In this document: piece after piece, positions 9,201 to 19,589 of the stretch
How the letters are laid out: each line of letters begins with the position of its first letter
Numbering within the stretch: position 1 is the first letter of the stretch
NCBI GenBank assembly: GCA_903813345.2
Contig: CAIIXF020000007.1
Coordinates: 16,970,714-17,034,713, forward strand
Reading direction: 5' to 3'
DNA: 64,000 bases
Source of the DNA: Owenia fusiformis
Taxonomy: Eukaryota; Annelida; Polychaeta; Sabellida; Oweniidae
Translations under genes and position numbers: made by a program
The notes under the pieces: model-generated
What the model was told of the DNA's origin: nothing
Databases searched by the model: none
The model's input: only the letters and a program-made list of their open reading frames with translations

Positions 9201-12012
9201 AATGCAGAACTTCATACCTCATACACTCTGAAGGAAGAAACAGAGGGGATTGTTTCTGAAGCCCTGCATTTGGAGGATGCCAGATGATGTCCAAATCAAT
9301 AATCTCAGTAGGAAGACTTACCAAGAGTTCTTCTACAGTTGTGCTGCATTTCTCCAGGTTTATACGTTTAATTGCTACTTTCTCATTGCGAGGCTTACAT
9401 AATGCAACTTGAACCACAGCAGTGGCTCCAGCACCTGGAACAAAATCAATTGAATTGTCAACACAGTAATGGTAAACTCATCTCCTCAGCAGTTGATCTG
9501 GCATCTCATCACTGAACATATTCATCAATAGTCATTCTAATCAATCAAGAGACTCATCTTGATCATTTGTGAAAAATTTGATGAAAATGTCATCCGATGT
9601 ACTTGGAACTTTTCGTGATTGACAGACATAGAAAGTCTTCCAATTTTCAATATCGCAGTTCACTCTTTGAATCTGAACGTTCGCAAATATGTAGCAAATA
9701 TGTACTCAAAAAGGACTAAATTTGATTGGTCAATATTTTCCCACAATGCATTTTGCGTAGCTATTTGGGTGACCCGAAAGTTCTAAATCAAACTAATTAT
9801 GCAAATTTGTTTTTACACCCGCACGCTAAATAAATAAAACAATGACACCATCGGAAGTATTCTTCTTTGTCATTGCTTTAATAGTCAGTATACCGAGTCT
9901 AATCAATAAAAGATTGTACAATGAACAACAAAATTCGTAAACGAGTACTATAGATTTACTTTTGAACCACTGAACAAATTGACCTAGATAATAGCAATGC
10001 GTCTTCTTTGGTCAACTGCTCAGTTGTTTGTGGGTTTTCAAGTGACAACGTAACTCTATAATGCAATTTGAAAATGAGTCGAATGGAATTATTTTTTCCA
10101 ATATGGCAACTGTTCAACTGATCATGTGACCTTCTCTTCATGTCTTACGGAATATTTTCACTTTTCAATCATAGTTTTCACCACACTATAAACAAATATA
10201 ATGAAAAAAATATCTGTTTTATTAAGATTAATAAGAGATCAATTGTTTCTAATAAAATATTTTCTGTCCTCTCGTACGGGAATATGAACGAATATATCGT
10301 TTGTAAACTGGATTATCACATTTGAATCTGTATATTTATAATTTTGGATATTTATCACCCCTTCAAAAATTTAACTTCTCTTCATTAATGGAATTCTGGC
10401 AAATTCTTGGAACTCTCACTTGAACAGAGAGTGAGAAGAAACTTCTTCTTCTTCTTCTTCTTCTATTACAGTGGCGTAGCGTGGCAATTTAACTAGGGGA
10501 CGCAAAATTCCAAAATTGGGATGGGGGGGGGGTTTACCCGATACGCATTCATTTCCACTGGATTCGGCACATGAGCAGCCATTATGTACTTAATACGGGG
10601 GGGGGGGGTCATATGGATTACATAAGAGTATTCACGAAATTATGAGAGTATAATTTGAAAGAATCATTAATGACATGTCGGGACTAAAATAAACACCTAA
10701 TTTCTATGGTTGAACCCTGTTCAAAGATACGAAATGATAAGGTTGAACAATGGCTTTGCTTATTAAAACTTGAGAAATTTAGAATTTCCAAATATTCAGA
10801 TAAACATTGGATTGTTCCAGTGGACGCATTTGCGTACTTTGCGTAAACGACGCTACGCCACTGTATTAGAGTACAGACTCCTCTTTAGGATATTTCGTAC
10901 TATGTGTGCTTGCGTGTTATCCCGTTCCCGGACTATAGTCCTGCACTGATCGCATTCATTTGCCTGTACGATTACAACTTGGGAGAATTATCTACGCCCC
11001 TTACACTTAAGATACCTACCTCAATGCATTATAGAACTCAAGATGTAACTTCTAATATATTGGAACCGCCGATTGTCTGGGTATATAGGCAGAACGGGAA
11101 CATTTTCTCTTTTTCATCGAGAGAGATTCCATCACTTTTCAAAATGGCGGTTGGATTTAAAAGGGGAATCCCCCATTTGGCTGTCCCGGATGTAGCCCGG
11201 AAGTACCAATATGGAGGAATTTGACGGTTGAAATAAGTTAAATGTTACACGCAAATATTGCGATCAAAAACGAAAATGTCTTCGTTCTGCCAATAAACCC
11301 AGACAATTGTGGATTCAACTACACGAAGAGAATGCTAAATTACCAAGGAATCTATTGAAGTAGGTATCTGAAGTGTAAGATCAGTAAAAAATTCTCCCTT
11401 GTTGTAATCGCACAAGCAAAAGATTGAGATGTTCACAGGACCATAGTCCGGGAACGGAATAACTTGCGTGTGGTGTATATACAGGAAAATGACTGTGTAT
11501 TTGGATCCAATTCGAATATATGCTTACTGACTACCCAAGTCATGTAAATAAAAGTAGACCAAATGACTTGATTGAGGGATTTGAACTTTTTCTAGAAATT
11601 GATTTTTTTGACTGTCGGACAGAAACTGAAAAATATTTTAGTAAGTTCATGACCAAACTCGCGTTTCTCCTATATAACAACAGTCAAATAGTTGACTGAG
11701 TAAGCAAAACTATATATAATCATATTAATCGGGTAAGTAAGATGTTAGATCTAGGACTAGATCAACTCCTTTAGAAATACTGGTATCACTTCCACTTTCG
11801 GTTTTGATGAACTTCGTTTCTAAAAAAATTAGGACCCTAACATTATAGCCTCGATTCTCAACATTTCAGTGTTGCTTATTAATTTCCTGAGTATCAGCTG
11901 ATTAAATTATATATTCTCTTTTATTCTTTTGTATTAATATCATATTTTACTCACCGATAACTTCTCCAAGTTCATAGTCATCCTTGTTATTTGGCCAAGA
12001 ATCAGAGGCCAT
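269..12012 (-). CDS. OXSR1: OSR1/SPAK-type Ste20 kinase, 5' part of the gene
   Basis: Ser/Thr kinase that is activated by WNK kinases and phosphorylates cation-chloride cotransporters (family knowledge). Exons read on the minus strand: 11955-12012, 9322-9434, then 7237-7345 or 4840-4948, then 4226-4367, 3598-3653, 269-378; the rest lies off the left edge. All have AG/GT borders and matching phases. Visible landmarks: N-terminus [20 protein letters not shown], glycine-rich loop GAGATAVVQ, catalytic Lys in [14 protein letters not shown] loop IHRDIKAGN, DFG as ADFGVSA, activation loop [16 protein letters not shown] containing the Thr that WNK phosphorylates in OSR1. The close match to OSR1/STK39 makes the family secure; which vertebrate paralogue it pairs with cannot be told. 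The start Met at 12012 fits the usual short OSR1 N-terminus. The PASK C-terminal domain is not in the window. Confidence 0.95.
1301..1316 (-). terminator. Histone-type 3' stem-loop of gene A
   Basis: On the minus strand this reads GGCCCTTTTCAGGGCC: a 6-bp stem with a TTTC loop, preceded by AAAAC and followed by ACCA. That is the metazoan replication-dependent histone mRNA signal bound by SLBP. A purine-rich stretch AATAAGAGAAATTAAA about 12 nt further (near 1275-1290) fits the U7 snRNP histone downstream element. It lies 28 nt after the stop codon, the usual distance for histone genes. Confidence 0.93.
1344..1664 (-). CDS. Intronless small protein gene A with histone-type 3' end
   Basis: A 106-residue protein starting [17 protein letters not shown]. 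The open frame extends upstream to an ATG at 1790, but a TATA-like TATAAATA at 1739-1746 lies between the two, so the ATG at 1664 is chosen; it gives a 5' UTR of roughly 45-50 nt. The middle is basic and looks helical ([20 protein letters not shown]). It is homologous to gene B over LRxxxxxAAEQ, KIxMxKxRYK, FCY..LRLKM and YEE. The stop is followed 28 nt later by a perfect histone stem-loop. I do not recognise the family; it is not a core or linker histone. Three predicted helices with many Lys and Tyr are all that can be said. It sits inside the OSR1 intron 379-3597, same strand. Confidence 0.85.
   Translation of the reverse strand: MESSNSLAIDNPMYTCDPDRIAALRKACIKAAEQVVAIRYKISMLKTRYKRAKRNQKSAFCYSLRLKMACYEETMQMFCVFAETKKYEYDTAIAEASLQQAFNQIL
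1739..1867 (-). promoter_or_regulatory. Promoter of gene A
   Basis: TATAAATA at 1739-1746, then 15 bp upstream a 64-bp block (1761-1824) that matches the gene B block (3151-3214) at 61 of 64 positions, and a second shared block at 1849-1867 (ATGACATCATTTTGAGTAG on the plus strand) also found at 3225-3243. The near-identical spacing to the TATA box in both genes supports a real compact promoter. Confidence 0.8.
2527..2582 (-). pseudogene. Decayed 3' end of a third stem-loop gene
   Basis: Plus-strand aaccatatgaatcaatgaat, cagtttctattttgtaa and ggtggccc follow in the same order as the gene B terminator region at 2662-2711, but the stem-loop's second arm is lost. This looks like the remnant of another member of the tandem family; no coding remnant is evident next to it. 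Confidence 0.55.
2707..2722 (-). terminator. Histone-type 3' stem-loop of gene B
   Basis: Minus-strand GGCCCTTTTCAGGGCC, preceded by AAAC and followed by ACCTC. A strong U7-type downstream element, AAAAGAGAAACTG, lies near 2682-2694 on the minus strand, about 14 nt beyond the stem-loop. Stem and loop are identical to those of gene A. Confidence 0.94.
2745..3086 (-). CDS. Intronless small protein gene B with histone-type 3' end
   Basis: A 113-residue protein starting [18 protein letters not shown]. It shares [33 protein letters not shown] and HYEEALQ with gene A, so the two are diverged tandem duplicates in the same orientation. The stop is 23 nt before a perfect histone stem-loop and a TATA-like AATAAATA lies at 3131-3138 with CCAAT motifs just upstream, giving a 5' UTR near 20 nt. 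Intronless, TATA-driven, stem-loop-ended layout is that of a replication-dependent histone gene, but the product is not a histone. I infer S-phase-restricted expression of an unknown basic helical protein. It lies in the same OSR1 intron as gene A. Confidence 0.85.
   Translation of the reverse strand: MNTTMKAFDNLQDGLSVVYPLMSSCEKYKILQLRTDFMEAAEQCINLCDKIHMIKSRYKQLKQSQKQKFCYMYGLRLKMLSHYEEALQVLYDDAECKKCKYHSAIAAAWMRYL
3131..3243 (-). promoter_or_regulatory. Promoter of gene B
   Basis: AATAAATA at 3131-3138, overlapping and followed upstream by two CCAAT motifs (3136-3148), then the 64-bp block shared with gene A (3151-3214) and the distal shared block at 3225-3243. Gene A lacks the CCAAT pair at this position. 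Confidence 0.75.
3902..4177. mobile_element. Short inverted-repeat transposon (MITE)
   Basis: Ends CAGGCCTCCTAG and CTAGGATGCCTG are inverted copies and the element is flanked on both sides by AAATT (3897-3901 and 4178-4182), a likely 5-bp target duplication. It lies in the OSR1 intron between exons 5 and 4. Open frames inside it are not meaningful. Confidence 0.7.
4840..4948 (-). CDS. OXSR1: OSR1 alternative exon 3b (alpha-C/beta4-beta5/hinge)
   Basis: A 109-bp exon with acceptor tttctag and donor G/GTAGGT encodes [20 protein letters not shown], then [16 protein letters not shown] plus one base. It has the same length, phase and protein segment as the exon at 7237-7345, with 25 of 36 residues identical. 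It encodes the end of helix C, strands beta4 and beta5 and the start of the hinge. Including both copies would shift the frame, since 109 is not a multiple of three, so a transcript should carry only one. Aligned to human OSR1 the gatekeeper position is Leu here and Met in the other copy. No stop codon or splice defect is visible in either exon. Confidence 0.85.
5455..6692 (+). repeat. Pearl/HINE-like element, 3' end intact, 5' end not found
   Basis: Degenerate direct repeats of about 127-151 bp, each with ATGAACAAAATCGCTC and a GGCCATTTT/AAAATGGCC pair, followed by a GGAC/AGAC tetranucleotide tract (about 6580-6650) and the 3' end hairpin CGAAC-TTT-GTTCG with terminal GTTCGATGGGAT (6677-6688). 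The matching 5' end seen in other copies is missing. It lies between the two alternative OSR1 exons. Confidence 0.75.
7237..7345 (-). CDS. OXSR1: OSR1 alternative exon 3a (alpha-C/beta4-beta5/hinge)
   Basis: A 109-bp exon with acceptor tttgcag and donor G/GTAGGC encodes [20 protein letters not shown], then [16 protein letters not shown] plus one base. KEIQAMSQC is the closer match to vertebrate OSR1/SPAK, so this is probably the ancestral-like form. It is separated from exon 3b by 2288 bp that contain a Pearl-like tandem repeat element. Substitutions against exon 3b concentrate after the beta4 TSF motif and in the strand leading to the gatekeeper and hinge. Confidence 0.88.
7930..8124. mobile_element. 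195-bp MITE with G/C-tract flanks
   Basis: The ends are inverted copies, CAGGCCTGTAGCCAGG and CTGGCTACGGGCCTG, next to a run of G near 7953 and a run of C near 8092-8109. It lies in the OSR1 intron between exons 3a and 2. Confidence 0.65.
8125..9321. other. OSR1 intronic sequence, nothing recognised
   Basis: A+T-rich intron. The short open frames on both strands have no homology I recognise and no consistent splice context. Confidence 0.5.
10442..10463. repeat. (CTT)n microsatellite
   Basis: About seven consecutive CTT units, immediately beside the transposon that starts at 10469. Confidence 0.9.
10469..10863. mobile_element. MITE with CAGTGGCGTAGC ends
   Basis: Perfect 14-bp inverted ends, CAGTGGCGTAGCGT and ACGCTACGCCACTG, flanked on both sides by TATTA. 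CAGTGGCGTAG ends are typical of hAT-like non-autonomous elements, although a 5-bp rather than 8-bp duplication is seen. It contains poly-G runs and no coding sequence. Confidence 0.75.
10918..11462. mobile_element. Foldback/Mutator-like element with 9-bp target duplication
   Basis: Two arms of about 220 bp are inverted copies starting TATCCCGTTCCCGGACTA and ending TAGTCCGGGAACGGAATAA. The element is bracketed by an exact CTTGCGTGT on each side (10909-10917, 11463-11471). Long inverted arms with a 9-bp duplication point to the Mutator/Foldback superfamily. The 106-codon open frame in the left arm is a chance frame. It lies in OSR1 intron 1. Confidence 0.85.
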
Positions 12013-12110
12013 TTTCATCAACCTTGACCTATATCTTCTCACCTCAGGTTTGAAGAGTTGAAACTCCGAACGTGACTCAAACGTGAATCAAACGTTCCGT
12101 AAGTCAGTTA

Positions 12111-12560
12111 AGGCCATAAGAAGTAGATTCTTCGTTTTGCGTCCCCTTGCTTGTACGATTTTGAGTAAATCAGAAAAAACAAACACATCCAAATAGCAAT
12201 CACAAGGGTTTTAAAGTACCATCGCATTTCGTTCAATCAGAATCAGATGAAATGGTGGATAATTTGATGTGCGTCAAAATTGACAGTGTCTTATAATTAC
12301 TTTGGCAAACATGGTGTATTTTCTTATTTTTTACCTTTGAATCATAGCTATGTTCTAATATATTGTATAAAATGTATAGATATGTGTTTGTAATCACTGC
12401 GAATTGGTAGGCCTATGTCATCCCTTTCATGCCCATAAAATGTATACATTTCTCAGAAAACAAGTTTGTTTTTTCTTGAGTTTGTGTTTGTTTTCCTTTT
12501 ACCCTTACATGATATGGATTTTGCCAGGACGCAAAACAAAGAATCTACTTCTTATGGCCT
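12111..12560. mobile_element. 450-bp MITE just upstream of the OSR1 start
   Basis: Inverted ends of about 36 bp, beginning AGGCCATAAGAAGTAGATTC and closing with the complement. It begins 99 bp upstream of the OSR1 start codon and so lies in or beside its promoter. The interior shows no coding potential. Confidence 0.75.
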
Positions 12561-14990
12561 AATCAAACAATAAGGGATTCTGACTCTGGGAACTAAATTG
12601 ACCCACTCAACTTCAAGGAGAGAAGTACAATAGAGGAGTTTCTAAATTGCTTTGAAATCTTGCTAATTCTCGTTTTTACATGAGATTATAAGATATTTGC
12701 ACTTTTTTCCTCTAATGAATTACTTTTCTTTATTTTTGATAGCATATTTGGATTCAGTGACAAATTTTCTCCAATTATAGCTTTGATCTAAACAGTTATG
12801 TCATTTAAATCATTTTCCGTGACATTTAAAAAAAACTTGGGCCAAATCTCCATTGGTGCAATGCTGAAATTCATTAAAACCTTGGTTTATTCGTATGGCA
12901 ACCAATATTTTCACGGTTAATCACAATATGTACATTGACAGGATCATCCAATAGTATGCCATTCAAGTTTCAGACAGATTCAACCAACACTCTTTGATAA
13001 ATCATGAAATTAAGTGACTGTTGCAAGTTTCTAGCATAGGAGTGAGTGGAGGTCTGGCCCTAGAAAATCAAAGACAAACAAGGGTGACATCTATTATGTC
13101 AGCCTTTTTCAGCTATTTAGAAACTATACTATTGTCATAATTTATCCAGTACAAAAACTATAGTCCTACACCCTATATCAAAGTGATCTAATCAGGGCAC
13201 TGAGTTTGTTTAGATTACTAAACCATTTCAGAGAAAATGGCGATTAGTACTGAATACTCTTTCAAGATATGGAGATGTTTCACAGCTAGTTCAGCGCCCA
13301 ATACTACAGCGCCCAGTCTCTAGGGAATTGATTGTACTTTGTATAGAGGTTACTTTGCTAAGGCCTTTTAACTCTTCTATCCACAGGTGTACAATTGTTT
13401 CCTATACAGAGTACAATCAATTTTCGCGATCCTGCAGGGGGATCAAGGATCTAACAAGGGTGGGGCCCATTTGAAGTCTAAAAAAATTTCTGCATAAAAA
13501 TTTTTTGACTCCTAAATCCAAACTGTGGGCCCAAATTTTGAAAATTTAAAGCCCATTTTCCTAAAAATTTGGCCTAAATTCCAAAATAAAGCCTTACAAG
13601 TCCTATATTTGCCAAAAAGACCACCTTAAAGGCCTATTTTTGCCCCAAAGACCCATCAAAAGGACCATTTGAGAGTTTTTGGGCACTTTTATTGAGCCCA
13701 ATTTTTTTTGTTGGCCCACCCAAAGGAGCAGAAGCACTCGTTGCCATAAGTCGCGCCCTCAAAACCCGGGTTTGCCGTCATCCAAACCCGCCTTTGCAAA
13801 AAAACGAACGGTGCATTATTTGACTCGTTCGTGTTATTTTCGAGAGTTTTCAAACCAGAATTTTCATTGCTTTTATTAGAAGGGTTCCTCGTAATTAACT
13901 CTTAACTATGGATATGTTGACTTAAATGCAACGGACCTTTAACGAGATGTTTTGGCATAGAGTTATGAATGAAGTAACTAGTATGATGAACAAGCTCACT
14001 GGCGGATCTGGGGGAGGGACAGCCCCCCCCCCTTGGGTGGGCCCAGAAAAAAATTAAGCCCCAAAAAGCCCAAAACGAGTGTGCCTTTTTGGGCATTACT
14101 GGGCCTTTTTTACTGTTTTATCAGCCTTGAAATTTGCACCCCCCCCTCCCACTTTGTTGGTTTCTGGATCTACCCCTGAAGAAAATTAACAAGGGGGGGG
14201 GGGGGGTAAATTTAGTCTGTAAAAAAAATTCTTAGCTTGCACCTTTAAAACCAAAAATTGGGTCCAATTTTTAAAACAAAGTTAAGGCCCTTTTTTGATA
14301 AATTGGCCAAAAATGCCCTTTAAGGCCAAATTATGCCCAAAATACCCATTTCTTAAGGCCTTCCCCAAAATTTTGGGTCCAAAAAGTAAAAAAAATCTGG
14401 GGGGCAGGTCCTAGTGTTGTTTTAGAGCAATTAGTAAATACATTGCCAGGTTTGTGAAATGGATTAATTTTAGCAAAATCAAGTATATCTGTTGGCACAA
14501 TCAAGCACAATTGTCACAATCAATCTCTATCTAAAATCACTATATCATGTCATGCCATATCATGATCAAATCCCTTCAAGAGATTAATGGGAATGAATTG
14601 AAGAGATGAAGAGAACAGTAACAAGTAAATACAATATCAAGTCATTTGGGAGTTGAACCCAAACCAAAGAATATTACTTCCTTGGTGAAGCCCACACAAC
14701 TTTGAACAATATTGTAAAAACACATTTATGTTCATTTTTGACAAACTTGCCCTCTGCTTTTACAAGGACTTGGGACCTTCTAGCTAGGCTAGGTAGCATT
14801 ACAAGTTTGTCGGTCTTCACTCTTCACTAAACTTGGACACTCTATCGCTTAGTGGCTTTGCCGTCCATCTTGTTCTTCTCCACTCTTTTCCTATAGGATT
14901 TCGTACTCCTGGGTATCGCGACTTTAGGAACAAAGGCCAGATTAACCAGGACACAGCTAGTCCCTGGAGTAGGAGCAATCATAACATACC
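12561..14990. other. Intergenic DNA with degenerate repeats
   Basis: Contains an imperfect inverted pair at about 13326-13420 (ATTGATTGTACTTTGTATAG against CTATACAGAGTACAATCAAT) and two runs of compositionally odd sequence at 13430-13680 and 14000-14420 rich in GGCCCA, AAAATTT and poly-G/poly-C, in opposite orientations, probably two decayed transposon ends. No gene is recognised. Confidence 0.45.
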
Positions 14991-15184
14991 TTGGAGCAGG
15001 AGCTGGAGGAGCACTTGCACTGGAGGTGAATGAAATCAAGTTGGAAGTTGGTTGAGGGTTGGTTGAGGTTGAAAGGCAAGAGTATCAGGAAGAATCCTCC
15101 TGTTCACTCGTGAATAGGGCACATATATGCTATCTTGGGCATTGAACTCCTCCAGATGCATAATCCCTTCTTCAAAAACTCTCA

Positions 15185-15315
15185 TCTGCATCACCCTCAA
15201 CAGGCTCCATGTTGGCTGCCTCCTCACTTTCAGGATCAGTTAGGAAGTCCTGGAGTGTGTAGCTTGTTTTTGGGTAGAGGTACTCTGCCCCAATCAACTC
15301 TCCAGAAATATTTAA
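15185..15315 (-). pseudogene. Coding-like fragment, unrecognised protein
   Basis: The minus strand reads ELIGAEYLYPKTSYTLQDFL, then TDPESEEAANMEPVEGDADE, a soluble acidic protein-like stretch that soon meets a stop. A neighbouring frame (15036-15190) continues with protein-like proline- and serine-rich sequence, as if a frameshift had broken a single reading frame. This resembles a decayed exon of a larger, perhaps transposon-linked protein; I cannot name it. Confidence 0.35.
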
Positions 15316-16332
15316 CAATTTTTAGTGAATGGAAGGTCTTGTAGGTGTCTACATTTCTGCACATTTATAAAGATAAAGGTACATTTCTGCACATTTAATA
15401 GGTATTGCCCTTATACACTCTCCAGAAATTTTAAATGTTTAGAATTTTTTTAAAGAATCAAAGGCTTCAGAGACACCACATATTGACCAGAACAGATGGA
15501 AGCAAAATAACTTGGTATTTTTCAAGCTATAGCAGGTGGTGGGAGCTCAACAGTAATTTCAACCTAGTTTACATACCTATGTCCCTCCTAAGAGGGGTGA
15601 ACTATTTCTGGAGCTATTTCTACATCAAACACATTAAGCCTAAACTAGCCAACTGCACTTTGCAGCAGAGTGTCTTAGTGGAAGGATGGCTAGATAAGGT
15701 TGCTGCATGGACCCTGTGCTCATTCCATCTTGCTAAACCTTCCTGAAATGCAAGGCACTGGCCCTGGTTCCTTAAAGTAAAGTTCAAACATTTTTAAACA
15801 TTTTAATAATAACATACATAATAATATTATATTATATATATTATAAGACCCATCAAAGCAGTATTCACATATGCTAATATTTAAAACATTCTCTGAGACA
15901 GTCTGCATTGTCAGACACTACAAAATTATTTATCAAATGGATAAAGGCCCCATGTCAAGTTTGGATATATAGTTTTAATCATTTAAATATTACTTTTAAT
16001 GACTTAAAAAACTATTAAGATAGGTTGCTCACTTTGTAATTTTCAAATATTTGAATTTTAAATGGGGCCTTTAATTTCTTCAGAATATTCCAAATAAGTA
16101 AAGACGCAAGCGATGTTGAGCCCCGGGGACATCTGTAGATGGGAAGTGTTACCCTACCTTTCACTAATGTCCCAACCTCCATGTACAGAGGAACAGGTTC
16201 TCAGATCTAGGTCCAGAAGTTGTGCTCGATAGTATTGCGTCCATCTCTACCTTTAAAGGTATTGAATGCTTAAAATAATTATCCGACCTTGGGGGACTTT
16301 GGGATTTGGGAAACGATTGAAGGACCACATCT

Positions 16333-16411
16333 CATGTTGCTTGCAGCAGCTCTGTATCTGTCACATCATCTGTGAAAAGATCCTCTTGTTGCCCTTTCTT
16401 CACTCCACTGT
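16333..16411 (-). other. Possible terminal coding exon
   Basis: Downstream of a plausible acceptor (tttacag) the minus strand reads SGVKKGQQEDLFTDDVTDTE, then LLQAT and a stop. Composition looks coding, but there is no homology I recognise and the phase does not join simply to the upstream candidate at 19590-20396. Confidence 0.25.
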
Positions 16412-17104
16412 AAATAAAATAGGTCCATTTCAAAAGATTAATGTGAAAAATATGTATTATGATGAGTATAACATACAATGCATTTGCCAGTTTGATCACT
16501 TGTGTGCAACAAAGGGTTAGGCTAACCTGAGTGGAAAAATCTGGAGAAGCCCCTAGGATCATTAAGTGCATTCATTATATATCGGACTCAAGATATTATT
16601 TGATTTTTAAGATATGTTGACAAGGTTTTCATTAGCAGCAGGCAAGAGGCAATTTTCACCTGTTGTTTTCACAAAATCACCTGTTGTTTTCAGGGATTTT
16701 TCAACTTTTCCATGTTAAATTTATGATTTCCATAAATTTTTCCTGTTTTCTTTTATTTAGCCTGTTGTGAGAAATTCTAGTGAAACCCCTGTGTTTATGT
16801 AATACTATAGAGTTCACATTAGCTTCGTCAGGTTTCAAAATAATTTTATAACATGTTTGTATATACTAGGAATATTATTTGAGGTGTAACAAAAAATTGT
16901 TACATACTGTAAAAAAATTTATACCCCAATCAAACATTTAAACACTAATATATTCACTGTTGTAACAGTGAATATCTTTCAGTGTTTGAATGTTTGATTT
17001 CTAAATTTTGTTATACGTCCGTACATGCTAGAAATAAAGTTAGAGATCCTACATATTGTGGATCAAAAAAATGTTTGCATGTGTAAAAATTAGTACCGTG
17101 GGTA

Positions 17105-19338
17105 CTGGGCTCACATGGTCACATTTTTTGTTGATTTTTTTTTACAAAATTATTTCAAGCCATCTGTCTCTCAGTCAATGGCTGAAAAAAAACGGATATA
17201 ATTTTTTGCCAATAATTTGTAACAAAATTATTTCATACAACTACTCTTTACAGTGACATGGCTTTTTGCAATGCAAGACACCTGAAATTATTTGTAAAGC
17301 TAGGAAATGGGCCAAAATTGAATTTCGCGAGACAAAAATGGCGACCATTTTGAAATCAGGCAAGCTTTTGAACCAGGAGTCATAGGGGAGTTTTTTGTAT
17401 TGATGTTGAACAAAAATAACTTGAAACTGGAATCCTATCGACAGAGGTTTTAAGCAAATGGTCCAAAAGAGGATTTCGCGAGACAGATGGACAAATCTAT
17501 GTTAACTAAAATGGCTGAAAATGAAAAAAACGGATATAATATTTTGCTGATTTTTTGTAATAAAATTATTTCATACAACTACCTTTTACAGTGACATGGC
17601 TTTTTACAATGCAGGACAGCTGAAATTATTTGTAAAGCTAGGAAATGGGCAAAAAGTGAATTTCGCGAAACAAGAATGGCAACCATTTTGAAACAAGGCG
17701 AGCTTTTGAACCAAGAGTCATAGGAGAGTTTTTTGTATTGATGTTGAACAAAATTAACTTAAAATGGGAATCCTATCGACAAAGGGTTTAAGGTAAATGG
17801 TCCAAAAGTGGATTTTGCGAGACAGATGGACAAATCAATGTTAACTAAAATGGCTGAAAATAAATAAATGGATATAATTTTTCGCTGATTTTTCGTAACA
17901 AAATTATTTCATACATCTACTCTTTACATTGACATGGATTTTTACAATGTAGGACACTTGAAATTAGTTGTAAAGCTAGGAAATGGGTCAAAAGTGAATT
18001 TCGCGAGACAAAAATGGCGGCCATTTTGAAAATAGGCGAGCTTTTGAACCAGGAGTCATAGGGGAGTTTTCTGAATTGATGTTGAACAGAAATAACTTTA
18101 AACAGGAATCCTATCGACAGAGGTTTTAAAACGTGCCACAGAAAGTGGATTTCGCGAGTCAGATAGACAAATCAATGTTAACTAAAATGGCTGAAAATAA
18201 AAAAATGGATACAATTTTTCGCTGATTTTTTGTAACAAAATTATTTCATATATCTACCCTTTACATTGACATGGATTTTTACAATGTAGGACACCTGAAA
18301 TTATTTGTAAAGCTAGGAAATGGGTCAAAAGTGAATTTCGCGAGACAAAAGTGACGGCCATTTTGAAAATAGCCGAGCTTTTGAACCAAGAGTCATAGGA
18401 GAGTTTTTTGTATTGATGTTGAACAAAAATAACTTAAAATGGGAATCCTATCGACAGAGGGTTTAAGGTAAATGGTCCAAAAGTGAATTTTGCGAGACAG
18501 ATGGACAAATCAATGTTAACTAAAATGGCTGAAAATAAATAAATGGATATAATTTTTCGCTGATTTTTCATAACAAAATTATTTCATACATCTACTCTTT
18601 ACTTTGCAATGGATTTCTACAATGTAGGACACTTGAAATTATTTGTAAAGCTAGGAAATGGGTCAAAAGTGAATTTCGCGAGACAAAAATGGCGGCCATT
18701 TTGAAAATAGGCGAGCTTTTGAACCAGGAGTCATAGGGGAGTTTTCTGAATTCATGTTGAACAGAAATAACTTAAAACAGGAATCCTATCGACAGAGGTT
18801 TTAAAACGTGCCACTGTTATTGACAGAAAGTGGATTTCGCGAGTCAGATAGACAAATCAATGTTAACTAAAATGGCTGAAAATAAAAAAAATGGATACAA
18901 TTTTTCGCTAATTTTTTGTAACAAAATTATTTCATATATCTAATCTTTACATTGACATGGATTTTTACAATGTAGGACACCTGAAATTATTTATAAAGCT
19001 AGGAAATGGGCCAAAAGTGAATTTCGCGAGACAAAAGTGACGGCCATTTTGAAAATAGGCGAGCTTTTGAACCAGGAGTCATAGGGGGGTTTTCTGTATT
19101 GATGTTGAACAGAAATAACTTAAAAGAGGAATCCTATCGACAGAGGTTAGCTAGGAAATGGGCTAAAAGTGAATTTCGCGAGACAAAAGTGAAGGCCATT
19201 TTGAAAATAGGCGAGCTTTTGAACCAGGAGTCATAGGGGGTTTTTCTGTATTGATGTTGAACAGAAATAACTTAAAACAGGAATCCTATCGACAGAGGTT
19301 TTAAAACGTGCCACTATTGTTGACGGACAGACGGACGG

Positions 19339-19373
<35 letters not shown>

Positions 19374-19413
19374 GACAAGTGAGTGATTGCAAAAGCTCAC
19401 CATGTGAGCTAAT
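17105..19413 (+). repeat. HINE-like element with 338-bp tandem core
   Basis: About six and a half direct repeats of about 338 bp: GCGAGACAAAAATGGC-like phrases recur near 17326, 17664, 18001, 18340, 18677, 19025 and 19173, so the last unit is short. They are followed by a GGAC/AGAC tract (19321-19376) and the hairpin AGCTCAC-CAT-GTGAGCT (19394-19410). The 5' end carries GCTCACATGGT (17109-17119), the inverted copy of ACCATGTGAGC (19399-19409). No protein is encoded. Confidence 0.8.
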
Positions 19414-19589
19414 AACTTGAAATAATACTGGCTTTCAGAATAATGCTAGAAATAAGACTAGAGCTCTTAACAGCTCCAAAATATTTTTTAGCATGTACGC
19501 ACATATAAGAATATTGCTCGGGCTATTAAGAAAATTCTTACTGCGATTTCCCTAAAATGTTTAACATGTACGTAAATGAGAAAATGGAT

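Noticed and set aside
10904-11224. 106-codon frame in the OSR1 5' intron
   Set aside because: Lies in one arm of a foldback transposon; the other arm lacks the same frame and no homology is recognised.
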